Positions 32,720-41,594 of a stretch of DNA of 62,163 nt are shown in pieces; within the stretch, counting starts at the first letter, position 1; each line of letters opens with the position of its first letter. Under the pieces are notes generated by a model. The model saw nothing but the letters and a program-made list of their open reading frames with translations, had not been told where the DNA came from and did no database searches. The DNA is taken from the NCBI GenBank assembly GCA_036841525.1, contig DAITVZ010000021.1, positions 1 through 62,163 of the forward strand. The letters are read 5' to 3'. Origin of the DNA: JAAYEA01 sp012689325. GTDB lineage: Bacteria > Chloroflexota > Anaerolineae > JAAYEA01. The position numbers were made by a program, and so were the translations under genes.

Positions 32720-33913
32720 TTACGAGCGTTCCCAGAACACGTCCTGCTCCATGTGCCCGTCGAAGCGGTTCCCCTCCAGCGCGATCTCGCTGGCCTGCGC
32801 GCCCACATGGATGCCGAAGCGCTGCCTCCTGGCCGCCGCGGGCCGGTCGTCCCGGATGAGATTGTCGCGGATCACCAGGTCGTGAGTGACGCCCTCGATC
32901 TTGATGCCGTACCCTTCCCGCTCGTTACCGTTGTTCTGGATCGTGTTGCCCACCACACGGTTGCGGTGCGCGCCTTGGGGCTCCAGCTCGTCGCGGAAGA
33001 GGAGGCCGTGGACGCCGTTATCGGCGATGAGGTTGTCCTCAATGAGGTTATCCGTGTCCTTGTGCCCGATGCTGAGGCCGGTCACGCCGTTGCCGCGGAG
33101 CTCGTTATGGGACGCCACGCCGTGCCGCACCCGCCAGCAAAAATAGAGGCCGATCTGGCCGTTTTCGAGGCTGCGGCAGCCGCGCAACACCGGACGCTGG
33201 CTGCCGCTGCCGGGGTGCAGGCCCAAAGCGGCGTTGTGCCGGCAGAGGCAATCCAGGACGTGGACATCCTCGCTCTGTTGAAAGCTGATACCGTCGCCAT
33301 TAAAGCTATCCACGGCGCAAGCGCTGATCGTCACGCCCTTGGCCCGGTGGAAATAGATCCCCGCGCCGCGGCAACCGTTCAGGAGCGCGTTGGCGCCGCG
33401 GTTGCCGTCGATGGTCAGCCCCTCCAGGCGCACGTTCTCGACGTAGCGCCCGCTGATGATGGGAAAGGCGGCGCTGGCGAAGGCGTTGCGCTTCATGAGA
33501 TAGTCGTTGCGATGCCGGCCGTCGAGCTGGAGCAGGTTGCCCTCCATGGCGACGATGGTGGCGACCAGGGTGTGAAAGCCCCCGGACCGCTCATCGGTGA
33601 CCATCACGCCCATGCCGGGTCGAAAGCCGGTGGGATCGGCGACGATGGCCTGCGTATCGCCATAGTCGCCATCGGCGGCCAGCGGCGAGGTAAAGCCGTC
33701 CGCCATGCGCAGCACGGTCCGGTCGCCCTCGCCCCGCACCGTGATGTTGCTGCGCAGGTGCAGCGCGTTCTCCATCCGATAGACGCCGGGGCCGATGATC
33801 ACGGCGCCGCCGCCCAGGTTCCCCACATAGTCCATCGCCGCCTGCAGGGCGCGATGGTCTCGCCCCACGATGTCGGCGTCCGCCATCCCGACGCGGATTT
33901 CGATCCCGTTCAT
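32720..33913 (-). CDS. Right-handed parallel beta-helix protein (NosD/pectate-lyase-like)
   Basis: 397 residues. The N-terminal ALQAAMDYVGNLGGGAVIIGPGVYRM is the usual pectate-lyase-3-type start. Repeated rungs follow, such as GVTISACAVDSFNGDGISF, NLIEDNLIADNGVHGLLF and HRNRVVGNTIQNNG, typical of NosD/Beta_helix (PF13229). No signal peptide is visible, so location is uncertain. The start at 33913 (SD GGGAGG) overlaps the MFS stop by 4 nt, so the two are coupled. Probably acts on a polysaccharide; not shown. Confidence 0.85.
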   Translation of the reverse strand: MNGIEIRVGMADADIVGRDHRALQAAMDYVGNLGGGAVIIGPGVYRMENALHLRSNITVRGEGDRTVLRMADGFTSPLAADGDYGDTQAIVADPTGFRPGMGVMVTDERSGGFHTLVATIVAMEGNLLQLDGRHRNDYLMKRNAFASAAFPIISGRYVENVRLEGLTIDGNRGANALLNGCRGAGIYFHRAKGVTISACAVDSFNGDGISFQQSEDVHVLDCLCRHNAALGLHPGSGSQRPVLRGCRSLENGQIGLYFCWRVRHGVASHNELRGNGVTGLSIGHKDTDNLIEDNLIADNGVHGLLFRDELEPQGAHRNRVVGNTIQNNGNEREGYGIKIEGVTHDLVIRDNLIRDDRPAAARRQRFGIHVGAQASEIALEGNRFDGHMEQDVFWERS

Positions 33914-35115
33914 GATCCCTCCCTTGTTGCTATCCTCGCTTGCTGAGGCGGGCGCACCACCGCCTGAAAGACCGCCGCCAGGACCAAGAGCACGGCGGCG
34001 ACCACGCCAAACGCGCCGGTATAGCCGATGCTGGCCACCAGGATGCCGGTGACGATGGGGCCGGCCGAGTGGCCGATGTCCATGATGCTGGAGAGCATCC
34101 CCAGCGAGGCGCCATAGGCCGTGGCGCGGCTCAGCTCGGAGACCATCGCCGAGGTGGAGGACGTGACGGTGGCCACCCCCAACCCAAAGAGGCCGGTGAG
34201 CACGGCCATCAAGAACCAGTTCGCCACCCAGGGCATGGCCCCGGCGGCGAGGGCGCTGACCGCCAAGCCGCCCATGATGGCCACCTTGCGCCCCACGCGG
34301 TCCGACAGGCGGCCCATGAACGGCTTGGTGAGGGTCGTCACCACCACCTGGGCGGTAAAGAGCGGCCCGATGATCCGCGGCTGCCAGCCGAGCCCGGCCA
34401 GGTAGAGCGGCAGGAAGGTCTCGACGGCGCCGAAGGCAAAGTACTGGCCCGCCTCCATGGCGCTGGTGAGCAGGATATCCCGGTGGGTGAAGAGGATGCC
34501 CAACTCGACGCGCATCTTGGCCCAGTTGGCGGAGAGGCTGGAGCGTTCGCGCTGGACCTCGGCGGTCTTGGGCAGTTGCAGCGCCGAAAGCAAGGCCAGC
34601 GTCCCGGCGATGCCGCAGCCGAGATAGACCAAACGAAAGTCGTTGCCGAGGATCAGCAGGCCGCCGATGCTGGGCGCGACAAAGCGCCCGATCATGGTCG
34701 CCGACGAGTACCAGGCCATCCGCTCGCCGCGCCCCTCCTGGAAGGTGTCCGCGACCATGGCCATGGCCACCGGCCCCAGGATCGCCGTGGCAAAGCCGTG
34801 ATAAACGCGCACCAGCACCAGGTGCCAGGGTTCGCGCACCAAGAGGTAGAGAAACGGCGCGCTGGCAAAGACGAGCATGCTCAGGATGATGACGCGGCGG
34901 CGCCCCAGGACATCCGAGAGGGCGCCCGCCGGCAGGCTGACCACGATGCCCACCACCGTGCTGGCTGCGGCGATGAACCCCAGCGCCCCCTCGCTCACGC
35001 CCAGGCTCTTGATGAACAGGGGAAGCGCCGGGTTCTTGCTCATGGTGCTGCTCAGGATCGCCAGGCCGCCCATGAAACAGAGCCAAAGGAAAGGAGAAAG
35101 GCCTCGCTTGCGCAT
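33910..35115 (-). CDS. MFS transporter
   Basis: 401 residues, 12 predicted helices. The cytoplasmic loop 2-3 motif is GALSDVLGRRRV, repeated in half-site form as GRLSDRVGRKV between helices 8 and 9. Likely a drug/proton or sugar exporter of the DHA1 type; substrate unknown. It has its own strong promoter and GAGGAGG SD and leads the beta-helix gene. Confidence 0.9.
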   Translation of the reverse strand: MRKRGLSPFLWLCFMGGLAILSSTMSKNPALPLFIKSLGVSEGALGFIAAASTVVGIVVSLPAGALSDVLGRRRVIILSMLVFASAPFLYLLVREPWHLVLVRVYHGFATAILGPVAMAMVADTFQEGRGERMAWYSSATMIGRFVAPSIGGLLILGNDFRLVYLGCGIAGTLALLSALQLPKTAEVQRERSSLSANWAKMRVELGILFTHRDILLTSAMEAGQYFAFGAVETFLPLYLAGLGWQPRIIGPLFTAQVVVTTLTKPFMGRLSDRVGRKVAIMGGLAVSALAAGAMPWVANWFLMAVLTGLFGLGVATVTSSTSAMVSELSRATAYGASLGMLSSIMDIGHSAGPIVTGILVASIGYTGAFGVVAAVLLVLAAVFQAVVRPPQQARIATREGS

Positions 35116-35144
35116 GGTGGACGCCTCCTCAATGGGGTGCGCGC

Positions 35145-35172
35145 ATTATCGCCCCCTTGACCCCATTGTCAA
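35145..35172 (-). promoter_or_regulatory. Predicted MFS/beta-helix promoter
   Basis: Perfect TTGACA, 16 nt, GATAAT on the minus strand, about 30 nt before the MFS start. Confidence 0.7.
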
Positions 35173-35200
35173 CTATCCGCTGGCTTCTCGGAGGGCTTGG

Positions 35201-36541
35201 CTATTTCTCCAGCCGCGAGATCCACGTTTGCAGGGTGGGGGCCATCTGCTCCCGCGCCACGGTCTGTTGCTGGCCGGAGGACATGTCGCGCAGCGCGACC
35301 TGACCGGCGGCCAGCTCGTCCGGGCCGGCGATCACCACGAAGGGGATGCCCTTTTTGGCGGCGTAGCCGATCTGCTTGCCGAGCGAGTCGGCGCTAAAGT
35401 ATAGCTCGGTCTTGACCCCGGCGCGGCGCAGCTCGGTGGCCAGGCCCAGAGAGGCCGCGGTGCTGTTGGCGTCGAACTGGGTCACCAGGGCGCGCGTGAC
35501 GGTGGCGCCGATGCTGGCGGGGAACATGTTCAGCTCGGTCATCACGTCGATGATGCGCTCGATGCCCAGCGAGGTGCCCGTCGCCGGAAAGCTGGTGTTG
35601 GTGAACATGCCGATCAACTCGTCGTAGCGGCCACCGCCGGTGATGCTGCCGACCTTGGGCTCCTCCACCACGGTCTCATAGATCGGCCCGGTGTAATACT
35701 CCAGGCCGCGGACCATGGTAAAGTCCATCTGATAGCGGTCTTCGGGGATGCCCAGCGCCGCCAGATAGCCGCGCAGCTCTTCCATCTCGGCGATGCCCCG
35801 CAGCGCCACAGGATAGTCGGCCAGGCGCTCGCGCAGCTCGGCCAGCACCTGCTCGCCGGCGACCTGGACCCGCAACAGGTCCAGCAAGCGCGTGACCACT
35901 TCCTCGGCCAGCCCGTTTTCCCGCAGCTCTTCCTTGACGCCCTCCAGGCCGATCTTTTGCAGCTTGTCGATGGCGCGATAGAGGCCGCCTAACTGCTCTT
36001 CCGGCACGCCGGCGTATTGGCCCAGCCCGGCGAGGATCTTGCGGGTGTTGATGGTCACGCGGAACTGGGCAAAGCCGAGCTTGTTTAGCGCTTCATAGAT
36101 CACGCTGATGATCTCGGCATCGGCCAGCATGCTCTCGCAGCCGACAATGTCCACGTCGCACTGGTAGAACTCGCGGTAGCGGCCCTTTTGCGGGCGCTCC
36201 GCTCGCCAGACCGGCGCGATCTGGTAGCGTTTGAGGGGCTTGCGCAGGTCGCGGTACATGGCGGCCACGCGGCAGAGCGGGACCGACAGGTCATAGCGCA
36301 GCGCCAGGTCCTCGCTCCCCTGGGCATGTTGCGCGTAATAGATGAGCTTTTCGGCATCGGGGCCGTACTTGCCCATGAGGGTGTCTTTTAGCTCGAGGGA
36401 GGGCGTCTGCAGCGGCTCAAAGCCGAAGGACTCGAAAACTCCTCGGACCACGTCCATCACGTATTGGCGCTGGATCATCTGCTGGGGCAGGATGTCGCGC
36501 ATGCCCCGGGGAACCCTGGGCTGAACCTTGGGCGGAGTCAT
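35201..36541 (-). CDS. hisS: Histidyl-tRNA synthetase
   Basis: 446 residues. Class II signatures: motif 2 APVWRAERPQKGRYREFYQCDVDIVG, the His-specific loop LEYYTGPIYE and motif 3 GTSLGIERI. A C-terminal anticodon-binding domain follows (RALVTQFDANSTAASLGLATELRRAGV). SD AAAGGAG precedes ATG 36541. The gene for its substrate tRNA-His lies about 260 nt upstream on the same strand, and an intrinsic terminator stands between them. Confidence 0.97.
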   Translation of the reverse strand: MTPPKVQPRVPRGMRDILPQQMIQRQYVMDVVRGVFESFGFEPLQTPSLELKDTLMGKYGPDAEKLIYYAQHAQGSEDLALRYDLSVPLCRVAAMYRDLRKPLKRYQIAPVWRAERPQKGRYREFYQCDVDIVGCESMLADAEIISVIYEALNKLGFAQFRVTINTRKILAGLGQYAGVPEEQLGGLYRAIDKLQKIGLEGVKEELRENGLAEEVVTRLLDLLRVQVAGEQVLAELRERLADYPVALRGIAEMEELRGYLAALGIPEDRYQMDFTMVRGLEYYTGPIYETVVEEPKVGSITGGGRYDELIGMFTNTSFPATGTSLGIERIIDVMTELNMFPASIGATVTRALVTQFDANSTAASLGLATELRRAGVKTELYFSADSLGKQIGYAAKKGIPFVVIAGPDELAAGQVALRDMSSGQQQTVAREQMAPTLQTWISRLEK

Positions 36542-36572
36542 GGTAATCAGCTCTCCTTTCCTGTATCAGGCA

Positions 36573-36607
36573 AATAAAAAGCGTGGATCAGCCATTTGAT
36601 CCACGCT
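36573..36607 (-). terminator. Intrinsic terminator in the tRNA-His to hisS leader (possible attenuator)
   Basis: An 11-bp perfect stem AGCGTGGATCA/TGATCCACGCT with loop AATGGC, followed by TTTTTATTTG on the minus strand. It ends only about 30 nt before the hisS start, too close for another promoter in between. Confidence 0.88.
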
Positions 36608-36797
36608 CGATCCCGTGCGGCGGCAGGTCTGCCGCGGCGTCGTCAGGTGCTGGCTACCGTGTGGAATCCACAGCGTTCCGCATCCCCGACGCTCGCCGAG
36701 CGTGGCGCTGGGGATGAGGATGGATCGCTATGATCCCATCGGGTCGCCGAAACGGCTGTAGGCCTGACATGGATACCTCTGCGCCTCACGAAGAATA
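36608..36797 (-). promoter_or_regulatory. Structured leader between tRNA-His and the hisS terminator
   Basis: No gene. It contains CATCCCC/GGGGATG with inner ACGCTC/GAGCGT (36673-36717), GTGG/CCAC, and GCGGCA/TGCCGC hairpins. CCACGCTC at 36698-36705 is an 8-base perfect complement of GAGCGTGG in the 5' arm of the terminator, so an antiterminator pairing is possible. I do not see T-box consensus elements. Confidence 0.45.
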
Positions 36798-36799
36798 GG

Positions 36800-36872
36800 G
36801 GTGGACAACGGGATTTGAACCCGCAACCACTAGATCCACAGTCTAGTGCTCTGCCATTGAGCTATGTCCACC
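36800..36872 (-). tRNA. tRNA-His (anticodon GTG)
   Basis: Full cloverleaf on the minus strand. It has the extra G-1 opposite C73 that marks tRNA-His, acceptor GTGGACA/TGTCCAC, D-arm GCTC/GAGC, anticodon loop CTGTGGA with GTG flanked by CTAGA/TCTAG, and T-arm GGGTTCAAATCCC. CCA is not fully encoded. Confidence 0.97.
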
Positions 36873-36885
36873 ACAAGCGGGGAAA

Positions 36886-36914
36886 ATTATACACCCCATT
36901 CGGCGGAATGACAA
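36886..36914 (-). promoter_or_regulatory. Promoter of tRNA-His (and probably hisS)
   Basis: TTGTCA, 17 nt, perfect TATAAT on the minus strand, 14 nt before the tRNA 5' end. No other good promoter lies between here and hisS. Confidence 0.8.
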
Positions 36915-37001
36915 ATCCTGCCGTGGGCGCGCGCCCGCTTGACGCTCTCCGCAAGGGATGCTATGATCTTGCCGCAGCGGGCACGGACAAGGAGCGGACA
37001 C

Positions 37002-38042
37002 GTGACGACAGCCATGGTGATCTTTGTGGTGGCGCTGGCCTTTGTGGGCGTGGGCACGCCGCTGGTGCGGGGGTGGGCGATCAAGCTCGGTTTTGTGGCG
37101 GCGCCGCGGGCGGACCGCGCGCACAAAGAGCCCACGCCGCTGATGGGCGGGGTCGCGATCTATGGCGGGGCCATTGTGGCGCTGCTGGCGGCCACGTGGC
37201 TGGTGTCCACCTTTATTGGCCCGGTGCTGCGCCTGCCCGAGCTGTTCGGCATCCTGGCGAGCGCCTCGCTGATGGCGGCTATCGGGCTATGGGACGACCG
37301 CCGCCGGCTCGATCACAAGGTCAAGCTGCTGGCGCAGCTCGCCCCGGTGGCGCTGGTGATGTGGTCGGGCGTACGCATCAGCCTGCGCGTCCCGCCGGCG
37401 GTCAACGTGCTGCTGACGGCCTGCTGGCTGCTCTATATCACCAACGCCGTGAACTATCTCGACAATATGGACGGCATCGCCGCCATGCTAGGGGCCGTCA
37501 GCGGGGCTTTTTTCACGCTGATCGCGGTTCTGAATGGGCAATACCTGGTCTCCATGCTGGCGGCGGCGCTGACGGGGGCCAGCCTGGCCTTTGCGCGCTA
37601 TAACCTGCCCCTGCCCCAGGCGCGCATCTTTATGGGCGATGCCGGGGCGCTCTTCCTGGGCTTTATGCTGGCGGTGCTGGGGATCAAGCTGCGCGTGCCG
37701 GGGAATACCAACCTGGTGACCTGGATGGTGCCCGTGTTCGTGCTGGGCCTGCCGATCTTTGATACCGCCCTCGTCTTTATCTCGCGGCGGCGGCGCGGGG
37801 TCTCGTTCTTCAAGGGCGGCGTGGACCACACCACCCACCGCTTGCAGCGCCTGGGCATGGACAAGCTTTCCGTGGCCCTGGCGGTGGGTCTGGTGAATTG
37901 CGGCCTGGGCATCCTGGCCACCTTTATCATGCAGGCTCAGATCGGCGAGGCCTATGCCACGGCGGGCATGGCGCTGGCCTTGGCCTTGTATGTGTTGTGG
38001 CGAATCGAATTCCGCGCGGATGAGCAGATCAGAGTGGGGTAA
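37002..38042 (+). CDS. Undecaprenyl-phosphate glycosyl-1-phosphate transferase (WecA/TagO type)
   Basis: 346 residues from GTG 37002, fixed by AAGGAG at 7 nt. About 11 membrane helices. MraY-family motifs: KEPTPLMGGVAIYGG, NYLDNMDG (catalytic Asp pair), IFMGDAGALFLGF and the final HTTHRLQRLG histidine motif typical of WecA/TagO rather than MraY. It attaches a sugar-1-phosphate to undecaprenyl phosphate at the inner face of the membrane, the first step in making an envelope glycan. It is followed 5 nt later by the GDPD gene. Confidence 0.9.
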   Translation: MTTAMVIFVVALAFVGVGTPLVRGWAIKLGFVAAPRADRAHKEPTPLMGGVAIYGGAIVALLAATWLVSTFIGPVLRLPELFGILASASLMAAIGLWDDRRRLDHKVKLLAQLAPVALVMWSGVRISLRVPPAVNVLLTACWLLYITNAVNYLDNMDGIAAMLGAVSGAFFTLIAVLNGQYLVSMLAAALTGASLAFARYNLPLPQARIFMGDAGALFLGFMLAVLGIKLRVPGNTNLVTWMVPVFVLGLPIFDTALVFISRRRRGVSFFKGGVDHTTHRLQRLGMDKLSVALAVGLVNCGLGILATFIMQAQIGEAYATAGMALALALYVLWRIEFRADEQIRVG

Positions 38043-38047
38043 TAGAC

Positions 38048-38764
38048 ATGCTGCAAGTGATTGGGCATCGCGGCGCCTCTTCCTACGCGCCAGAGAACAC
38101 CTTCCCATCCTTTGATCTCGCCCTGGAGATGGGCGCCGACGGCCTGGAGACGGACATCCAGGCCACGCAGGATGGGGTCCTGGTCTTGATCCACGATCGG
38201 CGCGTGGACCGGACCACCAATGGGTCGGGCGCGGTCAACGAGTCCACCTGGGCTGACCTGGGCGCTTTGGACGCGGGCGCCTGGTTCGCGCCGCGCTTTG
38301 CCGGGACGCGCATCCCCACCCTGGAGGCGTTCCTGGCGCGCTATGCCGGGCGCACCGGTTTGGCATTGGAGATCAAGGCGCCGGGCGTGGAGGCCGGGGT
38401 GGTGGATGCGCTGCGACGCTATGACCTCGGCACAAGCCTGACCCTCACCTCTTTCAATTGGGAGAGCGTGATCGCGGTGCGGGAGCTGGCGCCGGTGTTG
38501 CGGGTGAGCTGGCTGACCCGGACCTTTGACCCCGAGGCTATCGAGCGGGTCCGCGCCGCGGGGATGGTGCAGATCTGCCCCAAAGCCACCGAGATCACGC
38601 CCGAGCTGGTGGACCTGGCCCACCGTGAGGGGCTGGAGGTCCGCGCCTGGGGCCTGGCGGACGAGGCGCTGATGGTGCGCGTCGTCGAGTCCGGCGCGGA
38701 TGGCACGTCGATCAACTTTCCCGACGTGCTGCTGGGCTATCTGCGCGAGCACGGGCTGCGCTGA
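38048..38764 (+). CDS. Glycerophosphodiester phosphodiesterase
   Basis: 238 residues. TIM-barrel GDPD motifs: H7-R8-G (IGHRGASSYAPENTF) with E16/N17, then E33 and D35 (ETDIQATQDG) and H48 (IHD). K93-region IKAPG completes the site. No signal peptide, so cytoplasmic (UgpQ-like). It cleaves glycerophosphodiesters to glycerol-3-phosphate and an alcohol. Coupled to the WecA-type gene. Confidence 0.92.
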   Translation: MLQVIGHRGASSYAPENTFPSFDLALEMGADGLETDIQATQDGVLVLIHDRRVDRTTNGSGAVNESTWADLGALDAGAWFAPRFAGTRIPTLEAFLARYAGRTGLALEIKAPGVEAGVVDALRRYDLGTSLTLTSFNWESVIAVRELAPVLRVSWLTRTFDPEAIERVRAAGMVQICPKATEITPELVDLAHREGLEVRAWGLADEALMVRVVESGADGTSINFPDVLLGYLREHGLR

Positions 38765-38773
38765 GTCGCGCCC

Positions 38774-39445
38774 TCAGTCCCAATCCGCATAGCGGCAGCG
38801 GGTGATCAGCGCCAGGTAGCGTTCTGGCCCGATGCGCGCGATGGCCAACTCGTGCAGCGTTTCCCCGTAGCGATCCCCCTGCCGAAACGAGATGACGCCC
38901 GTCCCGCGCATGGGGCCGATGGCCCACCAGCCGTCGGCGTCATCGCCGGCGTTCCGATAGAAGGCCATCGCCCGCCGCACCACCTCATCGGCGTCCAGCT
39001 CGGCGCCGGAAGTGCGCAGGGTCCGCGCCTCATAGCTCGCCATGGGTGACCCCGAGACGACGCTGCCGTCGCCATGCTCGATGTCGAGGCTGGCGCTGGC
39101 GACGTCCAGGATGTCGAGCGACTCCAAAAAGAGGCGGATGGCCACCGGCGAGCAGAGGATCTCTTCCGGCGCGCGGAAGTGGAGAACGTGTCGCAGCGTG
39201 TGCTGATCCAGCACCTGGCTGGCGCGTTCGCCGAGCAGTTGGTAGAGGGCCCTCGCCGCCGCGCGCCGCAGCTCCACATCCTCTGCGCCAAGGCTTTCGC
39301 GGAGCAGCGCGACCGCCCGCTCATCGCCCAGCTTGCCCAGCGCCTGCAGCGCGGCCAGTCGCGTCTCCGCGTCGCCCTCCCTGGCGGCCCGGGCCAAGCC
39401 CTCATAGTTCGGTGCCCCCTTGCCAGCGCCCAGCACGATGACCAT
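38774..39445 (-). CDS. HEAT-repeat protein
   Basis: 223 residues. Residues about 12-75 are two to three HEAT/PBS-lyase-like repeats (AARALYQLLG, ALQALGKLGDERAVALLRESL). The remainder, about 80-223, is unrecognised and contains HFRAPEEILCSPVAIRLFLESLDI. It starts 6 nt after the hemW stop and is probably cotranscribed. Function unknown. Confidence 0.7.
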   Translation of the reverse strand: MVIVLGAGKGAPNYEGLARAAREGDAETRLAALQALGKLGDERAVALLRESLGAEDVELRRAAARALYQLLGERASQVLDQHTLRHVLHFRAPEEILCSPVAIRLFLESLDILDVASASLDIEHGDGSVVSGSPMASYEARTLRTSGAELDADEVVRRAMAFYRNAGDDADGWWAIGPMRGTGVISFRQGDRYGETLHELAIARIGPERYLALITRCRYADWD

Positions 39446-39451
39446 GGCGAT

Positions 39452-40621
39452 CTATCCTCCTTCGGTCAGGACAAAGCGCTCGAACACGTCGTTGCCCAGG
39501 AGATACCCCGGCGGCGCGAGGCGGATGCCCTCCGGGTCGGCGAGCAGCAGGCCCAGGCGGGCCAAGTCGTCGATCTCGGCGCCATAGACGTCGCGCATCG
39601 TGACGCCAAAGCGGGCGGCAAAGCGGGCCTCGCTCACGCCCGCCATCAGGCGCAGCCCGAGGATCATCATCTCGGACATCTCGGCGGCTCGATCGATGAA
39701 CTCGTCGCCCTCGGTCGGCGGCTGGCCCTCCCGCAGCCTGTCGATGTAGATGGCGGGAAGGGCCACGTTCCAGTAGCGCCGGCGCTCCAGATAGCCATGC
39801 GCCCCGGCGCCCAGCCCGAGATAGGGCAGGTCCAGCCAATAGGTGAGGTTGTGCTGGCAGATGGCGCCGGGCCCTCGCGCCCAATTCGAGATCTCATAGT
39901 GGGTATAGCCGGCCTGCCCCAACGCCTCCAGCGCCCAGAGGTACATATCCGCCGCCAGGTCGTCATCCAGCCTGGGCGCCCGGCCCTGCGCGATGGCGCG
40001 GGCCAGGGGCGTCTCGTCGTGGAGCGTCAGGGCGTAGAGCGATAGGTGGTCGGGCCCCAGGTCCAGCGCCTGGCCCAACGCCGCCTGCCAGTCCCCGAGG
40101 CTGGCCCCGGGCAAGCCATAGATCAGGTCCAGGTTGATGTGGTCCAGGCCGGCGCGGCGGGCGAGCCGGTAGGTCTCCACGGCCTCCTGGGCGGTGTGGA
40201 TGCGCCCCAGTTGCCGCAGCAGGGCGTCGTCGAAGGTCTGCACTCCCAGGCTCAGGCGGGTGACGCCCGCCGCCAGCAGCGCGGCCAGCTTGGCTTCGTC
40301 CAGCGTGCCGGGGTTGGCCTCCACGGTGAGCTCGGCATCGGCGGCGACGCGAAAGCAGGCGCGGCAGCCATCCAGCACCCGCCGCAGTTGCTCGGCGGGC
40401 AGGAGCGTGGGGGTACCCCCGCCGACATAGATCGTGCGGAGAGCGAGATCCGGGCAGCGCGCCGCGGCGAGGTCCATCTCGGCCAAGAGGGCGGCGATGT
40501 AGGGCTCCTGCAGCCGTTCCAGCCCAGCATACGAGTTGAAATCGCAATAGGCGCATTTCGACTGGCAGAAGGGGATATGGATATAGAGGCTGGACGGCGG
40601 CCCAACGTTCACCATGGACAA
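39452..40621 (-). CDS. hemW: Radical SAM heme chaperone HemW
   Basis: 389 residues. The radical-SAM CxxxCxxC is C19, C23, C26 (PFCQSKCAYCDF), followed by YVGGGTPTLL, TVEANPGTL and RLSLGVQTF. It has no extra N-terminal extension, so it is HemW rather than oxygen-independent coproporphyrinogen oxidase HemN. HemW binds heme and hands it to respiratory enzymes, in line with the cytochrome c genes elsewhere in the window. Confidence 0.92.
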   Translation of the reverse strand: MSMVNVGPPSSLYIHIPFCQSKCAYCDFNSYAGLERLQEPYIAALLAEMDLAAARCPDLALRTIYVGGGTPTLLPAEQLRRVLDGCRACFRVAADAELTVEANPGTLDEAKLAALLAAGVTRLSLGVQTFDDALLRQLGRIHTAQEAVETYRLARRAGLDHINLDLIYGLPGASLGDWQAALGQALDLGPDHLSLYALTLHDETPLARAIAQGRAPRLDDDLAADMYLWALEALGQAGYTHYEISNWARGPGAICQHNLTYWLDLPYLGLGAGAHGYLERRRYWNVALPAIYIDRLREGQPPTEGDEFIDRAAEMSEMMILGLRLMAGVSEARFAARFGVTMRDVYGAEIDDLARLGLLLADPEGIRLAPPGYLLGNDVFERFVLTEGG

Positions 40622-40666
40622 GCCTGCGATCGCGCCAGAGGGTTCACCACGAGTGACCGAGCGCAG

Positions 40667-40697
40667 CCCCTAAAGGTCTATCTGACCTTTAGGGGCC
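40667..40697 (-). terminator. Strong hairpin after the sugar isomerase gene
   Basis: A 13-bp perfect stem GCCCCTAAAGGTC/GACCTTTAGGGGC just past the stop at 40705. No U-run follows on the minus strand, so it may protect the mRNA end or need a factor to terminate. Confidence 0.5.
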
Positions 40698-40704
40698 GTA
40701 TTCT

Positions 40705-41556
40705 TTACCGCGCCAGCAGCTTGCGCATATAGACGGCGTTCCGCGCCAGCTTGTCCGGGGTGGGCAGGGTGCTGAAATCCTCGAAGGAGAGGAAGCCATC
40801 GTATCCCACGTGTTGCAGATCGGCGATGATCTGGCCCCAATCGGCCATGCCCTCGTTCACGGGCGTGGCCTCGGCCTGCCAGTGCACCGTGCCGTTCTCG
40901 TCGGTCCCGGTGGTGACCCAGCGCGTGTTCTTGACGTGCACGTGGCCCAGGTACTCGCCCAGGATCTCTAGGCCCATCCGCCAGGCCTCATAGCCCTCGT
41001 ACATCATGTTGCCGGGATCATAGATCGCGCCGATGTGCTTGGGGTCAAAGGCCTCGATCAGCCGCCGCGCCGCGCTGGCGGACGGGGTGATATTGCCCAT
41101 GTGGATCTCGATGAGCCCCTTGATGCCATACTTCTTGGAGAGCTTTTCCACCTCGGCCAGGGAAGCACGGGCCTCGGCGAATAGCTCGCTATAGGAGCGG
41201 GTGCGGTCATAGCGCGGCACGCCCACGCGCAAGGAGGGCGCGCCCAAGACCTTAGCCGCCTGCATGACCTTTTCGATCTGCTCCAGCTCGCTGGCGGCCA
41301 TGTAGGTGGCCAGGTTGCACATCTCGAGCCCCGCCTTTTTGGTCAGGTCGCGGAGCGTCGTCGCCTGCTGCGGCAGCGTCGCCACGTCCACGGTGCAGCG
41401 GTTATTGCCCCAGAAGGACGGTGGATTCCCGGCCAGGTCCGGACGGACGCTGGTCACGCGCCACTCGACGCCCTCATAGCCATGATCGGCCAGCAGCTTG
41501 GCCGCATCCTGCAGTCCGTATTCGGGCAGCATGACGGTGAAAACGGAAAGCTTCAT
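40705..41556 (-). CDS. Sugar phosphate isomerase/epimerase family protein (AP-endonuclease-2-like TIM barrel)
   Basis: 283 residues. KLSVFTVMLPEYGLQDAAKLLADHGYEGVEWR is the usual start of the family. Metal-site residues lie in LIEIHMGN (Glu/His), GAIYDPGNM (Asp), HVHVKN (His) and LSFEDF (Glu). Members include xylose-isomerase-like and inosose-type enzymes; the substrate cannot be given. It has a good promoter and ends in a strong hairpin, so it is monocistronic. Confidence 0.85.
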   Translation of the reverse strand: MKLSVFTVMLPEYGLQDAAKLLADHGYEGVEWRVTSVRPDLAGNPPSFWGNNRCTVDVATLPQQATTLRDLTKKAGLEMCNLATYMAASELEQIEKVMQAAKVLGAPSLRVGVPRYDRTRSYSELFAEARASLAEVEKLSKKYGIKGLIEIHMGNITPSASAARRLIEAFDPKHIGAIYDPGNMMYEGYEAWRMGLEILGEYLGHVHVKNTRWVTTGTDENGTVHWQAEATPVNEGMADWGQIIADLQHVGYDGFLSFEDFSTLPTPDKLARNAVYMRKLLAR

Positions 41557-41594
41557 TCCCTATCTCCTCTATTCGGTGATGGCCAACTGGCCGC

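Noticed and set aside
32720..35086. A 788-codon reading apparently fusing an unknown domain to the beta-helix protein
   Set aside because: Its first half is a shifted frame of the MFS gene. The beta-helix protein starts at ATG 33913, overlapping the MFS stop.
36608..36797. T-box riboswitch upstream of hisS
   Set aside because: The conserved T-box antiterminator sequence (GGTGGNACCGCG type) and a matching UGGN bulge are not present.
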